A program made the translations under genes and the position numbers. From Caldilineae bacterium (GTDB lineage Bacteria; Chloroflexota; Anaerolineae; JAAEKA01), in assembly GCA_020634555.1 (NCBI GenBank), contig JACKBK010000010.1:49121-113120 (forward strand): 64,000 nt of DNA, in the 5' to 3' direction. Shown here piece by piece: positions 37,777-48,000 of this stretch (position 1 is its first letter; the number at the start of each line of letters is the position of its first letter). Under the pieces are notes generated by a model that saw nothing but the letters and a program-made list of their open reading frames with translations, was not told where the DNA came from and did not search any database.

Positions 37777-39195
37777 CTAGCCTTCCCAAGCCGCTGCGGT
37801 CTCCTGGATGTCCAGGATGTCCACCACGCTGTCGCAGTTCACGTCGTAGTCCGGGTCGTAGTCGGCGCGGTACCAGTCGCCGGCCACTAGTTGGATGTCC
37901 AGCGTCGAGACCGTGCCATCGCCGTTGACATCGAAGTTGCCTGAGACGCAGGTTGCCGGCGCCAGCTCCAGCCGGTAGACCTCGCCGCCGTTTGGGTCGG
38001 TGTAGTTGTCATCGGCCACGTAGAGATTGCCGTAGAAGTCCTCGCCCAGGGATGTAGGCCGGTTCAACGTGTATGCACCTGTGTCGGGCGTGTGATCGGT
38101 GCGCACCCAGGACGCGCCGTTGTAGATCAATGTCCTGATCTGCTGCGGCCGGCCGTAATCCCAGAAGAAGTAGGTTCCAAACCACGGGCTGTTGGGCGAG
38201 CCACGATAGACATAGCCGCCGGTGACTGAGTAGCCGTCGCTGTGCGAATATTCGGTTACAGGATCGACAAACGGGACGCCCTCGCACTGCGCTTGCCAGA
38301 TATAGTTGTGCGTACCCTCCTTGCATCGCCAACCGTAGTTCACACCGCCGGCGCTGCCGGCCGGCTCGTAATCCACCTCTTCCCAGGCGTTCTGGCCCAC
38401 ATCGCCGATCCACAGATCGCCGGTCAGCCGGTCGAAGCTCCAGCGCCACGGGTTGCGCAACCCTTGGTCCCAGATCTCCGGCAGCGCGCTCGATACGCCG
38501 ACAAAGGGGTTATCTGCCGGCACAGTGTATGTCGCCACGCCCGACACGTCGATGCGCAGAATCTTGGCCAGCCAGGTGTCCAGCCGCTGGCCGGCGTTGC
38601 TGGGATCATCGCTGAGGCCGCCGTCGCCAAAGCCGATCCGCAGGTAGCCGTCGGGGTCGAAGTTGATCTGGCCGCCGTTGTGGTTGGTATACGGCTGTGT
38701 CAGCGTGAGCACCGTCTGCGCGCTGTTTGGATCGGCCACGTTGGGATCCGCCGTGACCTGGTAACGCGCGATCACCGAATAACCGGCGCCGCTACCGCCG
38801 GTGTAGCTGACATAGAAGGTGCCGTTCTGCTGGTAATCAGGATCGAAGGCCATGCTGAGCAGGCCCTGCTCGTTGCCGCTGCTGTTCACCGGTCCGCTGA
38901 TATCGAGAAAAGGCGTTGCCAGCAGCGTGCCGTTCTCGACCACCCGGATGCGGCCCAGCTTCTCGATGATGAAGAGGCGCGACCGGTCGCCCGGCGCGTA
39001 GGTGACGTAAACCGGACGGGACAGCCCGCCCGCGATGCGGGTCAGAACGATGGTGTCGTCGGGCGAACTCATCGGCGGCAGAGATTCTTCGGCATCCGGA
39101 GCGGCACCAGCAGCCAGCGGCATCGCCATCACAATCATCAACGCCAGCAGTGTCCAGAGACCCGCGCGCGCGGCGCGGCGAGAACGATGTTTCAT
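37777..39195 (-). CDS. secreted PQQ-type sugar/sorbosone dehydrogenase with dockerin-like tail
   Basis: A 472-residue exported protein. The signal peptide (LWTLLALMIVMAMPLAAGAA) is followed by a six-bladed beta-propeller of the glucose/sorbosone dehydrogenase class: IAGGLSRPVYVTYAPGDRSR, GNEQGLLSMAFDPDYQQNGT, GYLRIGFGDGGLSDDPSNAG and GLRNPWRWSFDRLTGDLWIG. The last 55 residues carry two EF-hand-like calcium loops, FDVNGDGTVSTLDIQ and YDVNCDSVVDILDIQ, resembling a dockerin repeat. No cohesin gene lies nearby. It probably oxidises sugars outside the cell using PQQ. Confidence 0.85.
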   Translation of the reverse strand: MKHRSRRAARAGLWTLLALMIVMAMPLAAGAAPDAEESLPPMSSPDDTIVLTRIAGGLSRPVYVTYAPGDRSRLFIIEKLGRIRVVENGTLLATPFLDISGPVNSSGNEQGLLSMAFDPDYQQNGTFYVSYTGGSGAGYSVIARYQVTADPNVADPNSAQTVLTLTQPYTNHNGGQINFDPDGYLRIGFGDGGLSDDPSNAGQRLDTWLAKILRIDVSGVATYTVPADNPFVGVSSALPEIWDQGLRNPWRWSFDRLTGDLWIGDVGQNAWEEVDYEPAGSAGGVNYGWRCKEGTHNYIWQAQCEGVPFVDPVTEYSHSDGYSVTGGYVYRGSPNSPWFGTYFFWDYGRPQQIRTLIYNGASWVRTDHTPDTGAYTLNRPTSLGEDFYGNLYVADDNYTDPNGGEVYRLELAPATCVSGNFDVNGDGTVSTLDIQLVAGDWYRADYDPDYDVNCDSVVDILDIQETAAAWEG

Positions 39196-39357
39196 AGGGT
39201 TATTCCTTTCAAAGTCAAAAACAATTCGCTTTTCCTTGATTCTGTCGAATTCTGTGGGTGTGCGGCCGCCCGACCGTCAAACGGATCGGGCTACCCACTC
39301 CGGGGCGCGAGCAGCGACGTGAAAGGCTCTTCGGGCCTGTGCAGACTACTCCATAGC

Positions 39358-41094
39358 CTACCGGCAGATCAGCAGCGGCACCTCGCTGCTACGCAGCAAT
39401 GTATCAACGGCGCTGCCCAACATGACCTCCAGCATCGGCTGGTAGCCGTAGCCGCCGAGGATAATCATATCAGCCTCGAAATCGCGCGCCGTTTGCAGAA
39501 TCGTCAGCCCGACCGGGCCGGTCAGCCGGAAGACCTCAGGTGTGACGCCGTGGCCAGTGAGGTAATCCTGGGCTTTGTCGGCGATGTCCAGCGGGACGCG
39601 GCCCTGCTCGGCCACGGTGATCACTGCCAGGGGCAGCTCCCATTTGCCCGCCAGATACGCGGCGACATAGAGCGCCTCGTCCGATTTTGCGCTGCCGTCG
39701 TAGGCCAGCGCGGCCCGAGAGAGACTGCTGACGGCCGGCACCGCCAGCACCGGCCTGGAACACTGGCGCACCAGCGAGTGAAACCCGGGGCCAAGCTTGC
39801 CGGCCACCCCATGTCCCGGCGGCATCGCGATGCTGGACACCACGAGATCGGTCCAGCGGGCCCGCTGGCAAATGGTGCGCGTCACCGGTCCAGCCTCGAC
39901 AACCAGCTTGCCGGCCACACCGGCCTCAGCGCAACGGCGGGCAAACTCGGACTGCAAGGCAATCACTTGGCTGTCCTCGCGGTCAGTGTCCGAGCGCACA
40001 ACATGAAAGCCGTGCAACTCCGATCCTTCCCGGCGGGCGATCACCAACGCCTGCTCCAACGCCTGCCAGCCGTGCGCTGTGCCGCTGACCGGCACCAAAA
40101 TGTCGGGAAAAAGGTGATCCTCGTCTGCCACCGTTTCCTGGTGTAAACGCCACTGGCCGATCGGTGCGCCGCCGCGCAGCTCGGCCGGTGTCAGCGCGGC
40201 CTGCATTCGCTCGCGCCAGCGGTCCACGACCCGCGGCAGGCGGCGGCTGTAGCGCGCCGCCAGGTCGTCAGCGGCAGCGGCCGGGCTGATCTTCCAGCCG
40301 ATCTCGCCGGCCACATCCTCACGATGCCTGGCAACCCAGGCGAACAGATCGGCCGGCGTCCGCTCCGCAAAATCGTCCAGCAGCCCGAAGTTGTCGATGG
40401 CCGCCACGGTGGGAAGGTAGACCGAATCGTGCCAGTCAGCCGCGGCATCTTGAAAACTCACGTCGCCGCCGGCCTTCGCCAGACAGCGCTGGTGGATCTC
40501 GATCTGTTCCTCCAGCACCCGGTACTGCCCCGGCGCTGTCACCGTGAATTCGGTGCCGGGCCGTGACTGGTCCAGCCCGGTGCGCTCCAGAAACTCGGTC
40601 AGGCGTGCCTTGATGATCAACTCGTCGGGGCTGTCGTCGGGCAACAGCGGCACCCTGGTCTGCACCTCGGTGACGTAGGCTTGCACAGTTTCTGCGCCGT
40701 GCTGGCGGAGCACCGACACCCGGTGGTTGCCGTCCAGAACGAAATAGGCATCGCCGATCTTGTACAGCTCGATGGGTGGAAAGCCGCCCTGATAGAGCGC
40801 CCGAACCTTGATCTTCGCCCAGCGCTCCTGGTCACGATCACGGCGTGGCAGGAAGGTGCGCGTAAAGTCGCCGTACCGGCCTACACTGCCCACGATCGCG
40901 TCCAGTGGAACATCCTGCAGGCCGCGGCGGGTCGTCCCTTCGGCGTGCAGCATCTGAGCCACTTCATCGTAGTTGAGCAGGTTCCCAGGCTCTCCTGTCA
41001 AACGCGCCTTGAGGTCCTGGATCGCGGCCCTCCGCCGGGCGTCCTGGAAGTCGCGCAGTGCGCCTTGGTGTACGAGGTCTTGTGGATGCGTCAT
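39358..41094 (-). CDS. ParB-like domain fused to two universal-stress-protein domains
   Basis: About 578 residues from MTHPQDLVHQGALRDF. Residues about 40-160 form a ParB/sulfiredoxin-like domain with PIELYKIGDAYFVLDGNHRV and SVLRQHGAETVQAYVTE; DGNHR corresponds to the conserved box II. After a helical linker come two tandem universal stress domains: one from about residue 350 (DILVPVSGTAHGWQALEQAL to PVLAVPAV), and one from about 475 (ALAYDGSAKSDEALYVAAYL) ending with the nucleotide-site pattern GGYGYQPMLEVMLGSAVDTL. No membrane segments were seen. The longer frame from 41178 lacks support. It is divergent from a cytidylate-kinase-like gene across about 290 bases. Its role is unknown, probably a nucleotide-dependent sensor. 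Confidence 0.8.
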   Translation of the reverse strand: MTHPQDLVHQGALRDFQDARRRAAIQDLKARLTGEPGNLLNYDEVAQMLHAEGTTRRGLQDVPLDAIVGSVGRYGDFTRTFLPRRDRDQERWAKIKVRALYQGGFPPIELYKIGDAYFVLDGNHRVSVLRQHGAETVQAYVTEVQTRVPLLPDDSPDELIIKARLTEFLERTGLDQSRPGTEFTVTAPGQYRVLEEQIEIHQRCLAKAGGDVSFQDAAADWHDSVYLPTVAAIDNFGLLDDFAERTPADLFAWVARHREDVAGEIGWKISPAAAADDLAARYSRRLPRVVDRWRERMQAALTPAELRGGAPIGQWRLHQETVADEDHLFPDILVPVSGTAHGWQALEQALVIARREGSELHGFHVVRSDTDREDSQVIALQSEFARRCAEAGVAGKLVVEAGPVTRTICQRARWTDLVVSSIAMPPGHGVAGKLGPGFHSLVRQCSRPVLAVPAVSSLSRAALAYDGSAKSDEALYVAAYLAGKWELPLAVITVAEQGRVPLDIADKAQDYLTGHGVTPEVFRLTGPVGLTILQTARDFEADMIILGGYGYQPMLEVMLGSAVDTLLRSSEVPLLICR

Positions 41095-41276
41095 TGCACT
41101 GATTGGTAACTGGTCGCAAAACGATAAAAATCTGCTGCCAGACAAGAGGATTATCCGCTTTAGCCGCCGCGAGGTCAAATTCGATGGCTGGTGAGCCGCG
41201 TATGTGAACGCCGAAAGCAGGCGCGCTTTCTTGCCAATCCGGGGCTATCCGGCCGCAAATTGATGGCGTTGACGTA

Positions 41277-41305
41277 TTGAACTGTTATGAGAAACCTGCT
41301 ATACT
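41277..41305 (+). promoter_or_regulatory. sigma-70-type promoter of the cytidylate-kinase-like gene
   Basis: TTGAAC (41277-41282), exactly 17 bases, then TATACT (41300-41305), 80 bases before the ATG at 41386. Confidence 0.7.
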
Positions 41306-41385
41306 GAAAGCAGGCGAAACAGGTCGCGTTTCAGGGAACATCACCAGATTGATCCGGCTGCCATCAACTGGAAAAGGAGGACCAA

Positions 41386-42033
41386 ATGGCCGTAATCACC
41401 ATCTCTCGCCAGTTTGGAAGCGGCGGAAGCGAGATCGCCGCGCTGGTCAGCCAACGTCTCAACTACACCTACGTGGACAAGCAGATCATCGCCGAAGCAG
41501 CCAAGAAGTCAGGACTGCCGGTGGGAAACGGCAAGATAGAGTTCACAGAGTACCACTCGGAACTGCGCAGCTTTATCGACCGCCTGCTCTTCCCCGGCCC
41601 ACATATCGTCGCCCAGGTAAGCGTGCGCGGCGACGACGAATCGTCTGTTTTCGTCGAGGAGCTGGACAAAAGCGAAGCCTTGACCCTGGTCCGCGACGCG
41701 ATCCACGCCGTCTATCAACAGGGCGATGCTGTCATTGTCGGCCGCGGCGGGCAAGCCGTCCTGCAGGAGATGCCAGAGGTGCTGCACATCCGCATGATCG
41801 CGCCGCTGTCCTATCGTCTGCTTCAGGTACAGCAAGCTCACGGCCTGGACATGGAAGAGGCTCGCGACCTGATTGCGCAGCGTGATCGCCGTTCTGCCGC
41901 CTACTTGAAAGAGGTCTTCGGCATCGACTGGGACAACCCGCTGTTGTACCATCTGGTGGTCAACACCGCCCGCTGGCAGCCTGAAGTTGCCGCCGACCTG
42001 ATCGCGGACGCGGTGCGCGAGCTGGCAGGCTAG
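41386..42033 (+). CDS. cytidylate kinase-like family protein
   Basis: A 215-residue P-loop protein: MAVITISRQFGSGGSEIAAL (modified Walker A, with GSGGSE in place of GSGKGT), VDKQIIAEAAKKSGL, the NMP-side segment EYHSELRSFIDRLLF, AVIVGRGGQAVLQEMPEVLH and a lid with RDRRSAAYLKEVFGIDW. This is the Cytidylate_kin2 group, more distant than Cmk; it may phosphorylate CMP or another substrate. A strong ribosome site (AAAAGGAGGACC) precedes ATG. It is transcribed divergently from the ParB-like/USP gene. Confidence 0.85.
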   Translation: MAVITISRQFGSGGSEIAALVSQRLNYTYVDKQIIAEAAKKSGLPVGNGKIEFTEYHSELRSFIDRLLFPGPHIVAQVSVRGDDESSVFVEELDKSEALTLVRDAIHAVYQQGDAVIVGRGGQAVLQEMPEVLHIRMIAPLSYRLLQVQQAHGLDMEEARDLIAQRDRRSAAYLKEVFGIDWDNPLLYHLVVNTARWQPEVAADLIADAVRELAG

Positions 42034-42131
42034 GTAATCAGAGCGGAAAGAGACCGTCATCTTACAGCGAAAATCATGTCGCGACGAGGACGCGACGAAA
42101 ACGCACGCGTAGAGGCTGCGCAATCTGATAG

Positions 42132-42166
42132 ACTGGTGACAGGCAAGATGCCTGTCACCAGTTTTC
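42132..42166 (+). terminator. hairpin followed by TTTT, probable terminator
   Basis: A 14-bp perfect stem (42132-42145 with 42149-42162) with a three-base loop, then TTTTCG. It lies about 100 bases after the kinase stop and is the only clear structure in the 314-base gap before pbpC. The stem sequence GGTGACAGGCA is also typical of dispersed intergenic repeats. Confidence 0.6.
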
Positions 42167-42347
42167 GCTGCCAATCGATGAACCTGAGGTCCTCTGACAA
42201 CGTGTATTGTGTGTCCCTGTGCATTTCACTGAATGACATCGAAGGTCGCCGACAACTCGCTGCGACCAGACTGCATCGGCTGAAATGCCCGCCGTCTGCT
42301 GACCCGGCGATCTCCGAAGTCTAATCGAATGGTTTTTTGGCTACTTT

Positions 42348-44873
42348 ATGTTAACTCCTAAACGGCTGCGCGCCGTGCTCCTGGTACTCGTGATTCTTGC
42401 AACCGCCAGCCTTGCCGCTGGCAGATCGCTGTTTGGCGACCTGCCCACGCCCACGCTGGCGAACCTGAACGCGTCCCGCCCCAGCACGCTGATCACCGAC
42501 CGCAACGGCCGCCTGCTCTATGAGGCTATCGGCGACGCGAGCAAGAACATCCCGCTGGCCTTCGACCAGATTCCGGCCGCCTGCTGGCAGGCCACCGTCG
42601 CCGTCGAGGACAGCCGCTTTTTCCAGCACCCCGGCGTCGATCTGCTGGCCATCGGCCGCGCGGCATGGCTCAACTGGCGCGGCGGCGGCATCGTCTCCGG
42701 CGCATCGACGCTCACCCAGCAGCTTGCCCGCAACACGTTGATGAGCGAAGACGAGCGCTTCGAGCAGTCGCTGCGCCGCAAGCTGCGCGAGGCATGGCTG
42801 GCCGTGCAGATCGAGTTACGCTACACGAAAAGCGAGATCCTGGCACTCTACCTGAACCAGGTCTACTACGGCAACTTCGCCACCGGGCTGGAGGCGGCTG
42901 CGCAATCCTACTTCGGCAAGTCCGCACAGGAATTGGATCTGGCCGAGTGCAGCCTGCTGGCCGGGCTGCTGCAAAACCAGATCGCCTACAACCCGCTGAA
43001 CCATCCTGAGGCTGCCCGGCTGCGCCAGTCCACCGTGCTCAACCTGATGGTGCTCAACGGCTACACCGACCGGCGCATGGCCGAGCTGGCGCTGGCGGAG
43101 CAATTGCAGTTCGCGGCGTCGCCCTTCACCGTCGAAGCGCCGCACTTTGTCAGCTACGTCGAAGCGCAGATGGAGCGGCTGCTGGGCGTCGAAACGGTTG
43201 CCGCCGGCGGACTAAAGGTCGTGACCACGCTGGACCTGAACTGGCAGACCGAGGCGGAGAGAACCGTCCGCTGGCACCTCCAGCGCCTGGAGAACGAGCC
43301 GGGCGCACCGGCCGAGCGACGCATCGAGAACGCCGCCGTGCTGGCTCTCGATCCGCAAAGCGGCGCGATCCGCACCATGGTCGGCAGCCCCGACTACTTC
43401 GACGCCGCGATCCAGGGCGCGATGAACGGCGCGTTGGCGCTGCGGCAGCCCGGCTCAGCGATCAAACCGATCACCTACGCGCTGGCCATGGACCCGGCCA
43501 ACGCCGCCGCGGCGGGCCGCCAGCCGCTGACAGCCGCCACGGTGATCAACGACGTGCGCACGTCGTTTCTGACCGCCGAGGGTGAGCCGTACGTCCCGGA
43601 GAACTACGACAGGGCGTGGCACGGTCCGGTCAGCGCCCGCGTCGCGCTGGCCAGTTCCTACAACCTGCCCGCGGTCAAGGTGCTGCAATCGATCAGCATC
43701 GATGGACTGATCAACCAGGCGCGCCGGCAGGGGATCACCTCCTTCCGTCCGGCCAGCCAGGACGATCCAAATCCCTACGGGCTGGCGCTTACCCTGGGCG
43801 GCGGCGAGGTCAGCCTGCTGGAGTTGACGGCGGCCTACGGGGCGTTTGCCAACGGCGGCTGGTTTGTGGAGCCGTACGCCATCGAGCGCATCGAGGACCG
43901 CGACGGCGTCGTTCTGTTTCAGGCGCCAACCAGGTCGTCCAAGACGCGCGTCCTGGACGAACGGGTCGCCTACCTCGTCACCGACATCCTTAGCGATGAC
44001 GACGCACGCGCGCCGTCGTTTGGCCACAACAGTGTGCTCAAGTTGAGCCGGCCGGCGGCGGTCAAGACCGGCACCACCACCGACTGGCGCGACAACTGGA
44101 CCGTGGGCTACACGCCAGATCTGGTGGCCGGCGTCTGGGTCGGCAACGCGAACAATGCGCCGATGCTGGGCGTCAGCGGCGTCACCGGCGCCGGGCCCAT
44201 CTGGCACGACTTCATGCAGATGACGTTCAAGGACCTGCCCGCCGCGCCCTTCCGGCAGCCGCCCGGCATGGCGCGCGCCGAGGTGTGCATCGACTCCGGT
44301 CTGCTGCCGACCCAGTGGTGCCAGCGACGCCGCAGCGAGTTGTTCATCGCCGGGACTGAGCCGACAACCTACGACGCGATCTACCAGCCGGCTGCCTTCG
44401 ACACCTGCCTCGGCGTCCCTGCCAGCGCCAGTTCCGAAGCAGTATGCATCGAGCAGCGGGTCCGTCGCGTCTACCCGCCCGAGCTGCGCGACTGGGCGCG
44501 CGCCAACGGCATCGAGCAACCCCAGACAGTCGCACTGGCCACATCCGACGTGATCGCGTCAGCAGACAACCGCCCGGTAACCGGGCTGGCGCTGGTCAGC
44601 CCCGACCCCAACAGCGCCTTCCAGTGGGTCGACGGGCTGGCCGCTGACGTGCAGCAGATCCGCCTGGCCGCGCAGCCGGCCGGCCAGCCTACGGCAGTAG
44701 CATTTATGGTTGACGGCCAGGAGGTAGCCGTGGTCACTCGTGCGCCCTACGAAGCATGGTGGACATTGGAGCCAGGCGCGCACAGCATCAGCGCCCGTAG
44801 CACAGAGGCAGATGGTACGACAGCATCCAGCGACGACATCTGGATTGAAGTAGACGCCTCACCGGGCCGGTGA
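42348..44873 (+). CDS. pbpC: penicillin-binding protein 1C
   Basis: An 841-residue bifunctional peptidoglycan synthase with one N-terminal membrane anchor (LVLVILATASLAAG). The GT51 glycosyltransferase domain shows VAVEDSRFFQHPGVDLLAIG and STLTQQLARNTLM. The transpeptidase domain has the nucleophile Ser370 in QPGSAIKPITYAL (SxxK), SSYNLP (SxN) and Lys573 in AVKTGTTTDWRDNW. A C-terminal BiPBP_C-like segment with four Cys residues follows, specific for the PBP1C group. No clear ribosome site precedes ATG. It pairs with the alpha-2-macroglobulin gene 147 bases downstream. Confidence 0.93.
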   Translation: MLTPKRLRAVLLVLVILATASLAAGRSLFGDLPTPTLANLNASRPSTLITDRNGRLLYEAIGDASKNIPLAFDQIPAACWQATVAVEDSRFFQHPGVDLLAIGRAAWLNWRGGGIVSGASTLTQQLARNTLMSEDERFEQSLRRKLREAWLAVQIELRYTKSEILALYLNQVYYGNFATGLEAAAQSYFGKSAQELDLAECSLLAGLLQNQIAYNPLNHPEAARLRQSTVLNLMVLNGYTDRRMAELALAEQLQFAASPFTVEAPHFVSYVEAQMERLLGVETVAAGGLKVVTTLDLNWQTEAERTVRWHLQRLENEPGAPAERRIENAAVLALDPQSGAIRTMVGSPDYFDAAIQGAMNGALALRQPGSAIKPITYALAMDPANAAAAGRQPLTAATVINDVRTSFLTAEGEPYVPENYDRAWHGPVSARVALASSYNLPAVKVLQSISIDGLINQARRQGITSFRPASQDDPNPYGLALTLGGGEVSLLELTAAYGAFANGGWFVEPYAIERIEDRDGVVLFQAPTRSSKTRVLDERVAYLVTDILSDDDARAPSFGHNSVLKLSRPAAVKTGTTTDWRDNWTVGYTPDLVAGVWVGNANNAPMLGVSGVTGAGPIWHDFMQMTFKDLPAAPFRQPPGMARAEVCIDSGLLPTQWCQRRRSELFIAGTEPTTYDAIYQPAAFDTCLGVPASASSEAVCIEQRVRRVYPPELRDWARANGIEQPQTVALATSDVIASADNRPVTGLALVSPDPNSAFQWVDGLAADVQQIRLAAQPAGQPTAVAFMVDGQEVAVVTRAPYEAWWTLEPGAHSISARSTEADGTTASSDDIWIEVDASPGR

Positions 44874-44883
44874 GGCTCGCACC

Positions 44884-44960
44884 TACTCTTACTCCTACTC
44901 ATCCTCTTCCTCTTCCTCTTCCTCTTCCTCGTACTCGAAATCCGGCAGAGTAGGAGTAGG
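44884..44960. repeat. CCTCTT microsatellite inside an inverted repeat
   Basis: CCTCTT is repeated 4.7 times at 44903-44930. TACTCCTACTC (44890-44900) and GAGTAGGAGTA (44948-44958) form inverted arms around it. It lies between pbpC and the macroglobulin gene and could form a pyrimidine-rich hairpin loop in the mRNA. Confidence 0.7.
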
Positions 44961-45020
44961 AGGACGAGTAAGAGCAGGAGATTTAGCGACGATTGAAAAC
45001 AAACTCAGGAGATCACGCCC

Positions 45021-48000
45021 ATGATCCGCGGTTCAAACCTACGCAACCTTATCTTACCTACCTTGCTGATCGCCAGCCTGCTGATCGCCAGTTGTGGCAA
45101 TCCGGCGCCGGCGCCTCAGCCGTCCGCACCGACCACTGAGGCTGAGGCGGTCGCCGCGACGGACACCCCTGCGTCGCAGCCGGTCAAGCCGACGGCCGTG
45201 CCCAGTGCGGCGCCGACCGCAACCCCGGTGCCGCTCGATCTGCCGCCGGTGGCCGTTGAAACCACGCCGCAGCGCGGCGAGGAGCAACCGCTGGACGCGC
45301 CCATCATGGTCCGCTTCGACCAACCGATGGATGAGAACAGCACGCTGGCCGCGTTCGCCATTGAACCGGCGGTCGAGGGCGACCTGCACGTCGCGGGCGC
45401 CGATCTGGTGTTCCAGCCAACTGAAACGCTGGCGCGCGGCGAGAGCTACCGCGTCACAGTCAACCAGGACGCCCAGAGCAGCGGCGGCAAGATGCTGGCC
45501 GCGCCGGTAGACCTGCGCTTCAACACCGTGGGATTCCTTGAAGTCACCAGCACCCAGCCGGGTGACGGCAACAGCGATGTGGCTGTGGACGGGCCGATCA
45601 CGGTCGTGTTCAACCGCCCCGTGGTGCCGCTGACCGGCGTGGCCGATCAAGCCAGCCTGCCGCAGCCATTGACCCTGGCGCCGGCAGTGAATGGAACCGG
45701 CGAGTGGCTCAATACCAGCATCTACGTGTTCCATCCGTCCGAGCCGCTGGCAGGGGGCGCGACCTACCGCGCTAACGTGCCGGCCGGTCTGACCGATGTC
45801 AAGGGCAGTCTCCTGGCCGAGGACTTCGAGTTCACCTTCGACACCGCGCTGCCGCTGGTGGAGAGCATCCTGCCGGAAGGCCCTATGGCGCGGCCGCCCA
45901 CCGCCGTGACCATCACCTTCAGCCAGCCCATGGACCAGCAGAGCACGAAGGATGCGGCCGTGCTGCGCCGCGCATCAGACAAGCGCGCGGTCGCGGGCCG
46001 CTCAGTCTGGCTGGAGGGTGACCGCGTGTTGCGCTTCGAGCCGCTGACCGACCTTGACTATGCCACCGATTATCTGGTCGAGGTGGCGGAGAGCGCCAAA
46101 TCCGCCGGCGGTTCCGGTGCGCTTCGCTCGGCATTTACCGGCCAGTTCACCACCGCGCCGGCGATGGCGCTGCTGCGCACCGAGCCGACTAACAACAGCC
46201 AGGACGTGGCCGTAGAGCAGCAGTTCGTGGCCGCGTTCCAGGGCATCGTGGACGAGAAAACGCTGGGCGCGGACGCCTTCACCATCATCCCCAAGCCGAC
46301 CGACGTCTACAGCTACTTCAACGAATACGAGAACCGCTGGATGATCAGTTGGCCGCGCCAACCGCAGACCGACTACACAGTCACGCTGGCCGGCGACATC
46401 AGCGACATCTTTGGCAACGAGCTGGGCGAACAGACGATCCGCTTCCAAACCGGCGACCGCAAGCCGTTCGCGCACCTCAACGTCCCCAACGACATCGGCA
46501 CCTACGACGCCTATGCGCCGACGGAGATCGCGGCCAGCTACCGCAACGTCAGCAGCCTCGACTTCAAGCTGTACGAACTGGGTGAAAACGACGCCGCGCG
46601 GCTGCTCGGCCCGAACCGCTGGGAGGCGATGAACAACATGCGCCCGCCGGCCGATGGGCTGGTGCGCGAGTGGTCCGTGCCGGTGACCCCGGAAGCGAAC
46701 ACCAACAACCTGCTCAAGGTGCCGCTGGCCGAGGACGATGAATCGCTGGCGCCTGGCATCTATTGGCTGGAGATGCGCGCACCTGAGGTGAAATACGGCG
46801 ATGGCTCGCAGGAGAGCGGCCAGCAGCCGGCGCGCCACATGCTGATCGTCTCGCCGCTCAACCTGATCACCAAGCGCACCAACACGGAGGTGCTGGTGTG
46901 GGCCACGGACCTGCGCAGCGGGAAGCCGGTAGCCAGCCTGCCGGTGCGCGCCGACGGCGATGTAGACGCGCAGGGCGTGACCGACGCCGACGGCATCGTG
47001 CGGCTGGCGGCCACCAACCGCGAGCCATGGCAACCGCTGACGATCTTCGCCGGCGATGCGAACGAGACATCGACCGCTGACGCGCCCGCTGCCTACGGCG
47101 TGATGAGCACCGAATGGCAGAGCGGCCTCGGCCCATGGGACTACAACCTGCCGGGCGAGTTCCCGCCGCCCACCTCACAGGGCTACGTCTACACCGATCG
47201 GCCCATCTACCGGCCCGGCCAGACTGTCTACTGGAAGGCGATCCTGCGCAGCGACGACGATGCGATTTACACCCCGCCGCCGGCCGGCGCGGAATACAAC
47301 GTTACCATCACGAACTTCCAGGGAGAACAGGTTTACAAGGGCGTCCACGAGACCAACGCGTTCGGCACCATCGACGGCGCGCTGCCGCTGGACGAAGAGG
47401 CCGGTCTCGGCTTCTACTACCTGGAAATTATGCCTGCCAATGCCGACACCAGCGCCTACTACACCCCCTCCTACGGCGTAAACTTCCAGGTTGCCGAGTA
47501 CCGCAAGCCGGAGTTCGAGGCAACCCTGACCACCGACAAGGACGAAGTGCTGGGCGGCGAGACCATCGACGCCACCATGGCGGCCGAGTTCTACTTCGGC
47601 GGCGCGGTCAGCGACGCCAAGGTGACATGGAGCGCGTTTACCCAGGACGCTTTCTTCAACCCACAGCTCGCGGACGGGCCGTGGTACAGCTTCAACGACT
47701 ACACCGGCTGGGACCCGGTAGCGCTCCAGATGTACGGCGGGCTGGTAGCCAGCGGCGAAGGCAAGACGGGCCGCGACGGCAGCTTCTCCTTCGAGATTCC
47801 GGCTGACATCAGCGACAAACTCAATACCCAGCAGTTCACCATCGACGCGCGCCTGACCGACCTCAACAACCAGGAGGTCGCCAAGAACGCCAGCGTGGTC
47901 GTCCACAAAGGACTGGTCTACCCGGGCGTCGCGCCGAGCAGCTATGTGACGTCTGTCGGCCAGCCGCTGGACATCGACCTGATCACTGTGGACTGGGACG

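Noticed and set aside
38242..40146. A 634-residue plus-strand open frame.
   Set aside because: It covers the sugar dehydrogenase and ParB-like/USP genes in antisense and has no domain.
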